A stretch of 64,000 bases of DNA from Methanobacterium sp. (GCF_038562635.1 NZ_JBCFBO010000001.1:1962643-2026642), one strand, 5' to 3'. Counted from the stretch's first letter, positions 20,435 through 28,823 are shown. Notes: generated by a model from the sequence alone, not told the origin. Translations and numbers: made by a program.

Positions 20435-21118
20435 ATGGTTTCAAACGAAGAAATAAAGAGAAGACTGGAATTGAGGAGGAAAGGCATAAATCCAGATGAA
20501 GAACTTAATAAAGCAGATGAAGTTATTTGCTCAAAATGCCACACTGTAAACCTTGAAAACGCGAAGTTTTGCATCGGTTGCGGAAATGAATTAAATAAAC
20601 CCCCTGTATATACTCTTAAAATAAATGAACCTAAGTCTAACTTGATCGTGTGTCCGGGCTGCGGAGCTGAAAATAAAATAGATTCCAAATTTTGCACCGG
20701 TTGTGGAAGCAACTTACTGGAAAGTAGCGTAAACACATCTGAAGCGGATGAAATTGACATGAATTCTCTTATTTGTCATAAATGCGGCTTTAAGAATAAT
20801 CCCGGTTCTAAATTTTGTATTGGCTGCGGAGCTAGCTTAAAAGAAGCCCCAAATAAAAACGCAAGCTCATTTGATATGGAAATGGACAATGAAAAAGAAG
20901 TCCTGTTAACTATAAAAGATGGGAATGATAAAGAAGCTGCGTTAGATACAGAAATCGATAGTGGATCTAATGGTAGAATGGAAGATATTCCTGAACAGGC
21001 TGCAGAAGTCACTATTCTTGATGAAATTAAAAAAGCAAAAGAATTACTTGATATGGGTGCTGTATCTGAAGAAGAATACCAAAAAATTAAAAGTAAATAT
21101 CTTGATAAACTGGGTTAA
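20435..21118 (+). CDS. Triple zinc-ribbon protein with C-terminal SHOCT domain
   Basis: This 227-residue soluble protein has three zinc ribbons of CxxC-(13-15)-CxxCG form: CSKCHTVNLENAKFCIGCG (about 30-48), CPGCGAENKIDSKFCTGCG (about 74-92) and CHKCGFKNNPGSKFCIGCG (about 114-132). An acidic linker follows, then a SHOCT-type oligomerisation helix pair (EIKKAKELLDMGAVSEEEYQKIK, about 198-220) at the C terminus. It probably bridges proteins or nucleic acids. No specific partner is visible. GAGGGG 5 nt before the ATG fixes the start. The archaemetzincin gene is convergent 34 nt downstream. Confidence 0.82.
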   Translation: MVSNEEIKRRLELRRKGINPDEELNKADEVICSKCHTVNLENAKFCIGCGNELNKPPVYTLKINEPKSNLIVCPGCGAENKIDSKFCTGCGSNLLESSVNTSEADEIDMNSLICHKCGFKNNPGSKFCIGCGASLKEAPNKNASSFDMEMDNEKEVLLTIKDGNDKEAALDTEIDSGSNGRMEDIPEQAAEVTILDEIKKAKELLDMGAVSEEEYQKIKSKYLDKLG

Positions 21119-21152
21119 CAGTTTAAGAGAAACAAAATCAATTTTTTAATGA

Positions 21153-21656
21153 TTAAAAAAGCTTGTTTAAACAGTCACTGCAAAATCCCGGGCCTTTAAT
21201 ATCAGTTTCTACAACACTGTTGCTGAAATGCATCACGCAAAGGTGATTTTTGCAGTGGGGAAGCCCAAAAGTATGGCCTAACTCGTGTACAGCTTCTGTT
21301 AAGATTCTTTTTAAAAATAATTTTTTATTGGGACTTTTTAATCTATTTACAGATATTATTGCAAAATTTCCAGGATATTCAGCTTCTCCAAGGACAAAAT
21401 TTATCCGTGAAGCATATAAATCTACATTTGTTACTCCCAGAATATGATTAGAATCTCTTTTTAGGATATTCATCATAGAATAAAGGATTTCTGTTGAATG
21501 GTACTGGTCTCTAGATGGGTTATAAGATCTTTCAGGTATCTCTAAGATATCATTTGATACATGGCAGCTAATGCCAAATATTTTCTCTAGGGGCTTTTCC
21601 AGCATCCTGAGAAGCTTGTTTTCTACTGTTCCAATGGACTGTATGAGAATTTCCAT
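21153..21656 (-). CDS. amzA: Archaemetzincin (zinc metalloprotease)
   Basis: This 167-residue protein carries the extended archaemetzincin signature HELGHTFGLPHCKNHLCVMH (about 125-144). It is the HExxHxxGxxH zinc site followed by C-x4-CVM, and two more cysteines near the end (CSDCL) complete a second zinc site. The length matches archaeal AmzA. Its physiological substrate is unknown in the family. The upstream sequence TATGTATAAAA is TATA-like. The gene is convergent with the zinc-ribbon/SHOCT gene. Confidence 0.95.
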   Translation of the reverse strand: MEILIQSIGTVENKLLRMLEKPLEKIFGISCHVSNDILEIPERSYNPSRDQYHSTEILYSMMNILKRDSNHILGVTNVDLYASRINFVLGEAEYPGNFAIISVNRLKSPNKKLFLKRILTEAVHELGHTFGLPHCKNHLCVMHFSNSVVETDIKGPGFCSDCLNKLF

Positions 21657-21719
21657 GGTATATTATTTATCCTTTTTTATACATAATATGTAGTAGGAAT
21701 AATTCATATTGGAGGTTTT

Positions 21720-21829
21720 CAAAATTCATTCTGAATTTTGGAGGTTGAAGGAAATTTTATAAAATTTCCAAAACCCAAAAATCAAAGTAAGCAAAACTAA
21801 AGTTTTGCACCCCAAAAACGAAGTTTTTG
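21720..21829. repeat. Hairpin array C in the usp leader
   Basis: Four stems stand in tandem: CAAAATTCA-TTC-TGAATTTTG (21720-21740), the 20-bp palindrome 21750-21769, GCAAAACT-AA-AGTTTTGC (21791-21808) and CAAAAAC-GAA-GTTTTTG (21813-21829). The last ends 9 nt before the SD of the universal stress gene, so if transcribed they form its 5' leader. TTGGAGGTT-type linkers recur between stems. Confidence 0.7.
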
Positions 21830-21850
21830 AGGGATTTGGGAGGTAAATCT

Positions 21851-22294
21851 ATGGTCGAAAAAATGTTATTAGCTACAGATAATTCCAAACAGGCGGAAAA
21901 AGCTGGAGAAGAAGCGATTTCAATGGCAAGTTTGGGGGGCACTATCATTGTTTTATATGTAATTGATGCAGATTACTTGAATGCATTACCACAGCAGGAT
22001 TTAAGGGATCAGCTTAATGAGAACTTAAAAAAAGAGGGAAAAGAGGCTGTTGAAAAGTTTAAAGAAAGGATAGAAGAGGAACAGTGCGCAGGTACATGTC
22101 CAAATGTTAATATTATCACCATGATTAAAGAAGGCAGACCCGCTGATATTATAATTAAAACTGCTGAAGAGGAAGGTGTAGATCAGATAGTACTTGGAAA
22201 ATCTGGTAAACACGGTATAGAAAAATTCTTGATTGGAAGCACCGCTGACAGAGTGGTGAGGAAAGCGAAGATCCCTGTCAATGTGGTCTCTTAA
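21851..22294 (+). CDS. Universal stress protein, UspA family
   Basis: This 147-residue Usp-fold protein starts MVEKMLLATDNSKQAEKAGE and ends with the ATP-binding signature GKSGKHGIEKFLIGSTADRV, so it is probably of the nucleotide-binding subgroup. An in-frame ATG at 21827 lies upstream, but GGAGGT at 21839-21844 sits 6 nt before the ATG at 21851, which decides the start. Its leader holds four tandem hairpins (array C), unusual for such a gene. Usp proteins help cells survive stress. The exact role here is unknown. Confidence 0.93.
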   Translation: MVEKMLLATDNSKQAEKAGEEAISMASLGGTIIVLYVIDADYLNALPQQDLRDQLNENLKKEGKEAVEKFKERIEEEQCAGTCPNVNIITMIKEGRPADIIIKTAEEEGVDQIVLGKSGKHGIEKFLIGSTADRVVRKAKIPVNVVS

Positions 22295-22358
22295 TAAGCT
22301 GAAAATTGAGCATTAGGTTAAATTTATAAATTTTAATTTAATTTACTTTTTTAGTAGC

Positions 22359-22368
22359 TATATAAAAA
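22359..22368 (+). promoter_or_regulatory. TATA box for the DUF63 gene
   Basis: CTATATAAAA lies about 32-41 nt before the ATG at 22400. Transcription would begin about 10 nt before the ATG, leaving almost no leader, consistent with the lack of an SD. Confidence 0.5.
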
Positions 22369-22399
22369 AACTTAAATTATTCAAATTTCTATTAAATCT

Positions 22400-23191
22400 A
22401 TGCTTTCAGATATTTCAGAGTTCATACAGCAAAATTTCCTGTACACTCATCCAGGATATACCATTTTAAATACAGTAGTTTTTGGAATTATACTTGGAAT
22501 TGCTGTTATACTGATTATAAAGATGTTTAAATACATTAAAAAGGATCCAAAAGATCTTTTCATCCCTTTAGTTCCATTCATATTCTTTGGATCAAGTGCA
22601 AGGGCACTTGTAGATAATGGAATTTATCCCCTTGTCCTGTGGCTTGTCACGCCAGGAATATATATTTTAACAGGTTTTGCAGCAATTGCCGCGCTATTGA
22701 TATCTGTTTATGTGGAAAAGAAAACTAAATTTGATTACAGGTACTTCATACTGATTGTGGGAACTATTTTGTGTATTCCTAACATTTTAAGTATTAACCA
22801 TCTAAATTGGGTTACATTTTTTGAGGTTGTTGGAACATGGGCAGTAATGACTTCAATATTTGCACTTATAGGAAGAAAATGGACTCTTTTAAAGGATAAA
22901 TTTAATTTAGGAATTCTTTCAGCCCATTTATTTGATGCATCAGCAACTTTTATAGCAATTGATTTTTACGGCTATGGTGAGCAGCATGTTCTTCCAACTG
23001 CACTTATGAATATTACTGGGACAGCAGCGGTGATGTTTCCTTTAAAAATAGGAGTTATATTAGCAGCTCTTTATGTTATAGATGAATATGTTGAAGATGA
23101 TACCATTAAAAATATGTTAAAGCTGGCTATATTCATTTTAGGACTTGCACCAGGTCTTAGAGATTTCTTGAGCTTAAGTATAGGTACATAA
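22400..23191 (+). CDS. DUF63 family membrane protein
   Basis: This 263-residue protein has about seven membrane segments, with the DUF63 features FGSSARALVDNGIYP near 72-86, HLFDASATFIAIDFYGYGEQH near 173-193 and the closing LGLAPGLRDFLSLSIGT. The family is almost confined to archaea and has no assigned function. The conserved charged residues inside the membrane region suggest an enzymatic or transport role (inference). The last 26 codons are duplicated as a remnant at 24.1-24.2 kb, beyond the next gene. Confidence 0.85.
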   Translation: MLSDISEFIQQNFLYTHPGYTILNTVVFGIILGIAVILIIKMFKYIKKDPKDLFIPLVPFIFFGSSARALVDNGIYPLVLWLVTPGIYILTGFAAIAALLISVYVEKKTKFDYRYFILIVGTILCIPNILSINHLNWVTFFEVVGTWAVMTSIFALIGRKWTLLKDKFNLGILSAHLFDASATFIAIDFYGYGEQHVLPTALMNITGTAAVMFPLKIGVILAALYVIDEYVEDDTIKNMLKLAIFILGLAPGLRDFLSLSIGT

Positions 23192-23322
23192 TTCTTTTTG
23201 GTTTTTAAAAAGGGCTCCCTATCTTTTTAAAAGTTGATTATTTTTTTATTTTATGAATTAGTATTAACAGAACTAAACTAAAATATAAATGTTTAATTTA
23301 ATTATATTAATAGGGTGATTGG

Positions 23323-24063
23323 GTGGATTACGAAGGTGGCAGAGATAAAATAAATGATAAGAATAATAACAAATTTCAAAAAGAGGGATATGCTGAAGAT
23401 AAAATTTTAAAATCTCCTGTAAGTGGAGGGGATAAGTATAAGGCCTCTAAAGAAGCTATTCCTTTTACTCCACCAGAAGATGTAAAGCTTTACCATTATA
23501 ATATTAAAAAACCTTTTAAATCATTTAGAAAAATATATGCTCGTTCATATAACTCTTGGGAGTCAGATGCAGCTATAAATGACATTAATGAAAAACTAAA
23601 AGAAAAAGCTTCGAATTTAGGCGCCAATGCTATAATTAATGTTAGTTATGAAAAAGGAATTTTGACTTTATTTCGAGGAATCAGAGGTATTGGGCAAGCA
23701 GTTTACATAAAAGATCTGGAAAATATAGAAAAAACTTATCCTGCAGGAAATACTTTTCTACTGATTTATGGCTTCTTCTGGTTAATATGGGGATTATTAG
23801 ACTTTTACAACTATTATAAACTTTTTCTTGTTCTAATTGGGCTTTCTATGATAATTTACTGTGTTTTTGCTCGGCGTGATTATATAACTAAAACTTTTTT
23901 ACTGGCATTTTTAAGTATCATAGTCATCGGTGGATTAATGTGGGGCAATTATATTCTTAAAAATGGTATTCAATTATCCAGTTTTGGGTTTTATTTAGGC
24001 ACAGGTGTTTTTACAGCTCTATTGATTAGCTTTGTTTATTCGTATCTTAAGAAACGATCATAA
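23323..24063 (+). CDS. YbjQ-like cytosolic domain fused to membrane segments
   Basis: This 246-residue protein has a GTG start at 23323 with GGGTGAT just before it. Residues 1-50 are polar and low-complexity. Residues about 55-125 resemble the YbjQ/heavy-metal-binding fold (INEKLKEKASNLGANAIINVSYE and IGQAVYI). Four membrane segments fill 145-240 (LLIYGFFWLIWGLLDF and others), and the tail is KKRS. I am only moderately sure of the YbjQ relation, and the function is unknown. The gene sits between the DUF63 gene and a DUF63 3' remnant, so its position results from a duplication or insertion event. Confidence 0.65.
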   Translation: MDYEGGRDKINDKNNNKFQKEGYAEDKILKSPVSGGDKYKASKEAIPFTPPEDVKLYHYNIKKPFKSFRKIYARSYNSWESDAAINDINEKLKEKASNLGANAIINVSYEKGILTLFRGIRGIGQAVYIKDLENIEKTYPAGNTFLLIYGFFWLIWGLLDFYNYYKLFLVLIGLSMIIYCVFARRDYITKTFLLAFLSIIVIGGLMWGNYILKNGIQLSSFGFYLGTGVFTALLISFVYSYLKKRS

Positions 24064-24103
24064 CATAGTTAAGGATGATGGGGGAGGGCATTATGTTCAA
24101 CTT

Positions 24104-24208
24104 ATGGAAAAAGATATAACTCCGATTAATATGTTGAAGTTAGCCATATTCATTTTAGGATTTGCACCTGGTCTTAGAGATTTCTTGAGCTTGAGTATAG
24201 GCACATAA
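24104..24208 (+). pseudogene. Remnant of a second DUF63 gene (3' end only)
   Basis: The frame 24104-24208 encodes a 34-residue peptide whose last 25 residues (from MLKLAIFILG to LSLSIGT) differ from the end of the DUF63 protein at 22400-23191 by one residue (F for L). Nucleotides are also nearly identical from about 24131 to 24208. Upstream of that the match fades (DITPINM against DDTIKNM). The fragment overlaps the tail of nothing functional and has no SD, so it is a leftover of a tandem duplication. Confidence 0.8.
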
Positions 24209-24282
24209 TTGCCTTTGGGCAGTCAGGATCAAATATAAATTCTCTATAATTGAAAATTCAAAAGTAAATAAAAAAGAATTAG

Positions 24283-24555
24283 TTAATCAAATTTAAAAAT
24301 CAAACTTAATTTATTGGTGTCAACGTATTGAATGAAAGTTTCAGTAGATCCTAACTGTTCTCTAATTTCATCAATAGCTTCATTAGGAATTAGCGTATGT
24401 GGTGAAACAGATAATTCAATTGTTATGTTGGATTTCTCGTAATTAATTTTTATATAATGGTTTAATTCTAGAGAATGAGCTTCACTTATTTCAAGAACAA
24501 TATTATCAACTTCATGTATTATATCAAGTTCTTTATCACTAATTTTCTCATTCAT
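24283..24555 (-). CDS. Small hypothetical protein
   Basis: A 90-residue acidic protein with alternating hydrophobic pattern (NNIVLEISEAHSLELNHYIK-type helix, then ITIELSVSPH strand and LSLIFKF strand), suggesting a small alpha/beta domain. The family is not recognised. The ATG at 24555 has no SD. The frame remains open 69 nt further upstream (to a TAA near 24624) and reads plausibly as protein (GDITFKEDIDWLKE), but contains no ATG, GTG or TTG. The N terminus may therefore be truncated, or a non-standard start may be used. Confidence 0.5.
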   Translation of the reverse strand: MNEKISDKELDIIHEVDNIVLEISEAHSLELNHYIKINYEKSNITIELSVSPHTLIPNEAIDEIREQLGSTETFIQYVDTNKLSLIFKFD

Positions 24556-24823
24556 TTCTTTTAACCAGTCAATATCTTCTTTAAACGTAATATCGCCCCA
24601 TTTATTTGTTAAAATATGGTGTTACATGATGATTCTATTTCCAATGATTTTAAATTTTTGCAAAGTTTTTTTCAATTTACACTAATTTTCATATATTTTC
24701 AATGAAATTTACTCAAATTTTGCATGATCTAATTCGTGAGCTGCTGATTCTGTGACTCTTCGTATGCTCATAAAATCAGGACGGGAGATCATTTTTAATA
24801 TCTGTTGTTGTCATACTTATTGT

Positions 24824-24870
24824 GTAAATTGTTTAAAGCAAAAGGTATAGATTGTACCTGAACAATTTAC
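24824..24870 (+). promoter_or_regulatory. Nested inverted repeats upstream of the leuA-type gene
   Basis: GTAAATTGTT (24824-24833) is perfectly repeated in inverse as AACAATTTAC (24861-24870), with AGGTA (24843-24847)/TACCT (24855-24859) nested inside. The element ends 30 nt before the ATG at 24901. It could be an operator or a leader hairpin that exposes or hides downstream sequence. Confidence 0.5.
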
Positions 24871-24900
24871 AAATTGCCAAACCAAAAGGAGAAATAAGTT

Positions 24901-26418
24901 ATGTATATAGAAAAAGTAAAAAACGAGATGAACCTGCCGGAAACGGTGAAAATATTTGACACAACGCTAAGAGACGGCGAACAAACACCAGGGGTTGCAA
25001 TGACTGTAGATGAAAAGATACGAATTGCAAAAAAGCTTGATGAACTTGGGGTTAATGTAATAGAGGCCGGATTCCCTGCTTCATCAAGTGGTGAAGTAGA
25101 AGCAGCTGGTGAAATCCTTAAAATGGGGTTAAATGCCCATATTTGTGGTTTGGCAAGACCATTAAAAGGTGATCTGGACGCAGCAATTGATGCTGACGTG
25201 GATTACATACATACATTCATTGGTACATCTCCCCTTCACAGAGAATTCAAACTTAAAATGAGTAAGGAAGAAATTTTAAGTAAGTCTGTCGATGCAGTAG
25301 AATATATAAAAGATCATGGTATAATAGCTGAATTTTCAGCAGAAGATTCTACAAGAACAGAACTTGATTATTTAAAGGAAATTTATAATGCAGTTGAGGA
25401 TGCAGGTGTGGACTGTATCAATGTTCCAGATACAGTAGGTGTTATGGTCCCAACTTCTATGAACTGGTTTATAAGAGAACTTAAATCGGAACTGAAAGTT
25501 CCAATTAGCGTGCACTGCCATAACGACTTTGGACTTGCAGTTGCAAATTCACTTGCCTCTGTGGAAGCTGGAGCTGACCAGGTTCATGCAACTATTAATG
25601 GATTAGGTGAACGTGCTGGAAATGCGTCCCTGGAAGAAGTTGTAATGGCTCTTATTACTCAATACGACTTAAAAATGAATATTAAAACTGAGGGTCTTGT
25701 AAACCTTTCAGAATTTGTTTCAAGAATTACAGGGGTTAAAATGCCTCCAAATAAAGCTATTGTGGGAGAAAATGCATTTGCTCATGAGGCAGGAATACAT
25801 GTACATGGGGTGCTTGCAAAAGCGGAAACATACGAGCCAATAACTCCTGAAATGGTAGGCCACACAAGAAGGATCGTTTTAGGGAAACATACCGGTGCAA
25901 ATGCTATAAAAGCAAAGCTTGAAGAGTATGGAATAGACTTAGATAAGGAACAGTTTAGTAAAGTATTTAATCAGGTTAAAGCGCTTGGAGATAAAGGTAA
26001 ATGTGTCACCGACGCTGATTTAAGGGCTATAGCTGAAAGTATTCTGGGACGGGCAAAAGAAGAAATAGTAAAACTGGAAGGATTTTCAGTAATGACTGGA
26101 AACAGCGTACTGCCTACAGCTACAGTTAAACTAAGCATTAATGGAGAAAGTAAAACCGCTGCAAAAACGGGTGTAGGTCCGGTAGATGCTGCAATAAATG
26201 CTATTCAACGTGCTGTAAGTGAAACTGCAGATATAGAACTTCAGGAATATAACATAGAAGCTATAACTGGAGGAACTAATGCTCTTGCTGAGGTATTTGT
26301 TATAATGGGAGATAAAGAGGGTAACAAAGCAACTGGACGATCTACAACTGAAGATATTGTCATGGCAAGTGTTGAAGCAGTTCTGGACGCAATAAACAAA
26401 ATACTGATCTTAAGATAA
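24901..26418 (+). CDS. leuA: 2-isopropylmalate synthase (LeuA family)
   Basis: This 505-residue enzyme condenses acetyl-CoA with 2-oxoisovalerate, the first step of leucine synthesis. The catalytic TIM barrel (about 15-285) has DTTLRDGEQTPG (20-31), the metal ligands HCHNDFGLAVAN (about 200-211) and NGLGERAGNASLEEV (about 233-247). The linker domains are followed by a LeuA dimerisation/allosteric domain (about 370-500). Methanogens also contain citramalate synthase and homocitrate synthase AksA of the same family. The full regulatory domain and length favour LeuA, but CimA cannot be excluded without a tree. AAGGAG lies 8 nt before the ATG. Confidence 0.85.
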   Translation: MYIEKVKNEMNLPETVKIFDTTLRDGEQTPGVAMTVDEKIRIAKKLDELGVNVIEAGFPASSSGEVEAAGEILKMGLNAHICGLARPLKGDLDAAIDADVDYIHTFIGTSPLHREFKLKMSKEEILSKSVDAVEYIKDHGIIAEFSAEDSTRTELDYLKEIYNAVEDAGVDCINVPDTVGVMVPTSMNWFIRELKSELKVPISVHCHNDFGLAVANSLASVEAGADQVHATINGLGERAGNASLEEVVMALITQYDLKMNIKTEGLVNLSEFVSRITGVKMPPNKAIVGENAFAHEAGIHVHGVLAKAETYEPITPEMVGHTRRIVLGKHTGANAIKAKLEEYGIDLDKEQFSKVFNQVKALGDKGKCVTDADLRAIAESILGRAKEEIVKLEGFSVMTGNSVLPTATVKLSINGESKTAAKTGVGPVDAAINAIQRAVSETADIELQEYNIEAITGGTNALAEVFVIMGDKEGNKATGRSTTEDIVMASVEAVLDAINKILILR

Positions 26419-26591
26419 TTTAATTATCTTAAGATAACTCTGATTTAAACCGTACCATTATTTAAAGGATATTTAGATTATATATGTTTTAAAACAGTAA
26501 GCAGTGCTGTTTTAACTTTTTTTTATTTTTAAACTATTATTTCTTTAAAATATTAATGCAATTAATTTTAGGATATTTAATAACATAACTA

Positions 26592-27020
26592 TTATAGTGA
26601 ATAACCAAATTATTGGATCTATAAAAAATGTATTTACGTGCTTTAAACCCTCAAAAAAATCAGAGATTTTTTTGGGGTTCAGGAAAAACACGGTTTTTCC
26701 TTCAATTTAATAAATTTAATTAATCTGCCAAAATCTCTCAAACCCAAAGGGGTTTGGAGCACTCAAACACGCAGTGTTTGGTGCATCACAATCAAAGATT
26801 GTGATAGCCCTCGAACACGTAGTGTTCGGGGCCACGAAATCAGAGATTTCGATGGCGCGAAACAACGCTGTAAAAAAATGCATGACATTTTTCGACGCCC
26901 AAAAAATCTGTGATTTTTGACAGTTTCGCAAGCTTTGATTTTGAAAGCATTTTCTTAAGTCACGATTTTCGAATATACCTCAAATTTATTAAGTTTAAAA
27001 GGTTATGTTATTCACTATAA
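26592..27020. mobile_element. 429-bp hairpin-array element with 14-bp terminal inverted repeats (MITE-like, array B)
   Basis: TTATAGTGAATAAC at 26592-26605 is repeated perfectly in inverse as GTTATTCACTATAA at 27007-27020. Between them lie at least eight hairpins: 26652-26661/26665-26674, 26682-26689/26693-26700, 26739-26745/26750-26756, 26764-26770/26774-26780, 26785-26793/26797-26805, 26812-26818/26822-26828, 26835-26841/26845-26851 and 26902-26908/26912-26918. No protein is encoded; the small antisense frame over it is made of palindromes. Termini plus non-coding interior suggest a MITE-like element, though no target duplication was verified. Confidence 0.55.
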
Positions 27021-27117
27021 ATTTTTATTAATGAATTAAAGTGTTTAAATGATTAAAGTATTAATATGCGTAAATGCAAATGATAGATTAATATTTGTAA
27101 AAGATAGAGGCATGTCA

Positions 27118-27867
27118 ATGAGTAACGCAAGAATTCTGGTTGTTGAAGATGAAAGGATTACCGCAGAGGACATAAAGGATGGCCTTAAAAGTCTAGGATA
27201 TGAAGTACCTGCAGTGGTTCATTCGGGTGAAGACGCTGTTTGTAAAGCGACAGAGCTTCAGCCGGATCTTGTTCTTATGGACATTAAGCTTGAGGGTGAA
27301 ATGGACGGTATAGAGGCTGCAGGAGAAATTAAAAAGCACTTTGATATACCGGTTATTTATTTGACTGCATATTCAGATGAGGATACTTTAGAGCGGGCAA
27401 GAAGGACAGAACCATCGGGTTATATTCTTAAAGAACCTTCTGGATTTGTCCATAAGCCATTTAAAGAGAGTGAATTACATACTATCATTGAATTAACTCT
27501 TTACAGGCATAAAATGGAAAAAAATCATGATCAATGGCTTGAGGCAATGCTTGAAAGTGTAAATGAAGCTTTAATTGCCACAGATGAAAATGGAAAAATT
27601 AGATTTATGAACCATATTGCAGAAGACATTACTGGATGGATACGAGAAGAAGCTGTTAACCGAGATTTAGTTGATGTTTTTAAAGTTCAAGAGGGTGAAT
27701 TTGACATCAGCGAATTAAGAGTTGATGTTAGTGATTATTCCATAGATCGGGTCATGTTAAACGATAAAAATGGGGTAAAAATTCCAGTTAGAGCCAATTT
27801 AAGTCATATTACTGATAATAAAGGAAATATAAATGGAATGACTTTAGTTTTCTGTAATTTAACATAA
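27118..27867 (+). CDS. Response regulator: receiver plus PAS domain
   Basis: This roughly 249-residue protein has a CheY-like receiver (about 5-130) with acidic pocket VVEDERIT, phospho-acceptor Asp in LVLMDIKLEGEMDG, YLTAYSDED and the conserved Lys in HKPFKESEL. A PAS domain follows (about 150-245, IATDENGKIRFMNHIAEDITGW). There is no output helix-turn-helix, so it likely relays to kinases or other proteins. An upstream ATG at 27049 is in frame, but AGAGG 7 nt before the ATG at 27118 sets the start. It is tandem with a close paralogue 25 nt downstream, and a 70-bp block is identical between them. Confidence 0.88.
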   Translation: MSNARILVVEDERITAEDIKDGLKSLGYEVPAVVHSGEDAVCKATELQPDLVLMDIKLEGEMDGIEAAGEIKKHFDIPVIYLTAYSDEDTLERARRTEPSGYILKEPSGFVHKPFKESELHTIIELTLYRHKMEKNHDQWLEAMLESVNEALIATDENGKIRFMNHIAEDITGWIREEAVNRDLVDVFKVQEGEFDISELRVDVSDYSIDRVMLNDKNGVKIPVRANLSHITDNKGNINGMTLVFCNLT

Positions 27868-27892
27868 TTATTTGAAGTATAGGGGGTAAAAT

Positions 27893-28654
27893 ATGGCAGC
27901 CGCTCAAATTATGGTTGTTGAAGATGAGAGGATTACCGCAAAGGATATACAAAATGCATTGGAAAGTGCGGGATATGGAGTTGCTGATTTAGTTTTTTCT
28001 GGTGAGGATGCGGTTCGTAAGGCAGGAGAGCTTCAGCCGGATCTTGTTCTTATGGACATTAAGCTTGAGGGTGAAATGGACGGTATAGAGGCTGCAACAC
28101 AAATCAGGGAACGTTATGATATCCCCGTAATTTATTTAACTGCATATTCAAGTGCAAGTATTGTGCAGAGAGCTAAAATGACGGAACCTGCAGGATATCT
28201 TCTTAAAGAACAGTTTGGCTTTCTTACCAAGCCTTTTGAAGAGAGTGAATTGAACACTACAATAGAAATAGCTCTTTACAATCATAAAATTGAAAAAAGA
28301 CTTAGAAATCGTGAGCAATGGCTTGCTGCAATACTTAAAAGTGTGAGTGATGCTGTAATAGCTACAGATTCTAAAGGTAGGATTAAATATATGAATCCTG
28401 TTGCTGAAGAGCTTACTGGATGGATACAGGAAGAAGCTATAGGTGAAGATCTAGATAAAATATTAAAAATTTTGAGTAAAGAATCTACAAACGTTGAATC
28501 TGGGAATATTTCAACTGATTTCTTTGATAAAACGGTAATAAGAGCTAAAGATGGAACTAAATTACTTGTAGGTGGTAGTACTACTCCTATTAAAGATGAA
28601 AAAGGTAATTCTGATGGTTTAGCTGTGGTATTTAGAAAGTATAGGTTAAATTAA
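27893..28654 (+). CDS. Response regulator: receiver plus PAS domain (paralogue)
   Basis: This 253-residue paralogue of the preceding gene has the same order: receiver (VVEDERITAKDIQ, phospho-Asp in LVLMDIKLEGEMDG, Lys in TKPFEESEL) and PAS (about 150-250, IATDSKGRIKYMNPVAEELTGW). It begins at an ATG preceded by AGGGGG. The two genes form one unit. The divergence across the rest of the proteins together with an identical 70-bp stretch at 28027-28096 points to gene conversion over the phosphorylation site. No kinase is adjacent. The PAS-GAF kinase at 12.6 kb is a possible partner. Confidence 0.88.
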   Translation: MAAAQIMVVEDERITAKDIQNALESAGYGVADLVFSGEDAVRKAGELQPDLVLMDIKLEGEMDGIEAATQIRERYDIPVIYLTAYSSASIVQRAKMTEPAGYLLKEQFGFLTKPFEESELNTTIEIALYNHKIEKRLRNREQWLAAILKSVSDAVIATDSKGRIKYMNPVAEELTGWIQEEAIGEDLDKILKILSKESTNVESGNISTDFFDKTVIRAKDGTKLLVGGSTTPIKDEKGNSDGLAVVFRKYRLN

Positions 28655-28823
28655 ATTGAATATTAATTTTATTTCACGCTCATGCCAGAATGTTGTGTAA
28701 ATAATATTGCTTCATTTTCGTGTGTCTGGTTAATTAAATTGTATTTTTTATGTTAAGTCATATATAATCAATTAAAACTACAATTTAACATGAAGTATAA
28801 CTCATGCACAGGATCATGGACAT

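Noticed and set aside
26652..26918. CRISPR array
   Set aside because: The repeated units are palindromes with different sequences, there is no constant 25-37 bp direct repeat and no cas gene is present.
26716..26931. 71-codon minus-strand ORF over array B
   Set aside because: Its sequence is made of the hairpin stems and linkers; there is no SD and the composition is unlike neighbouring proteins.
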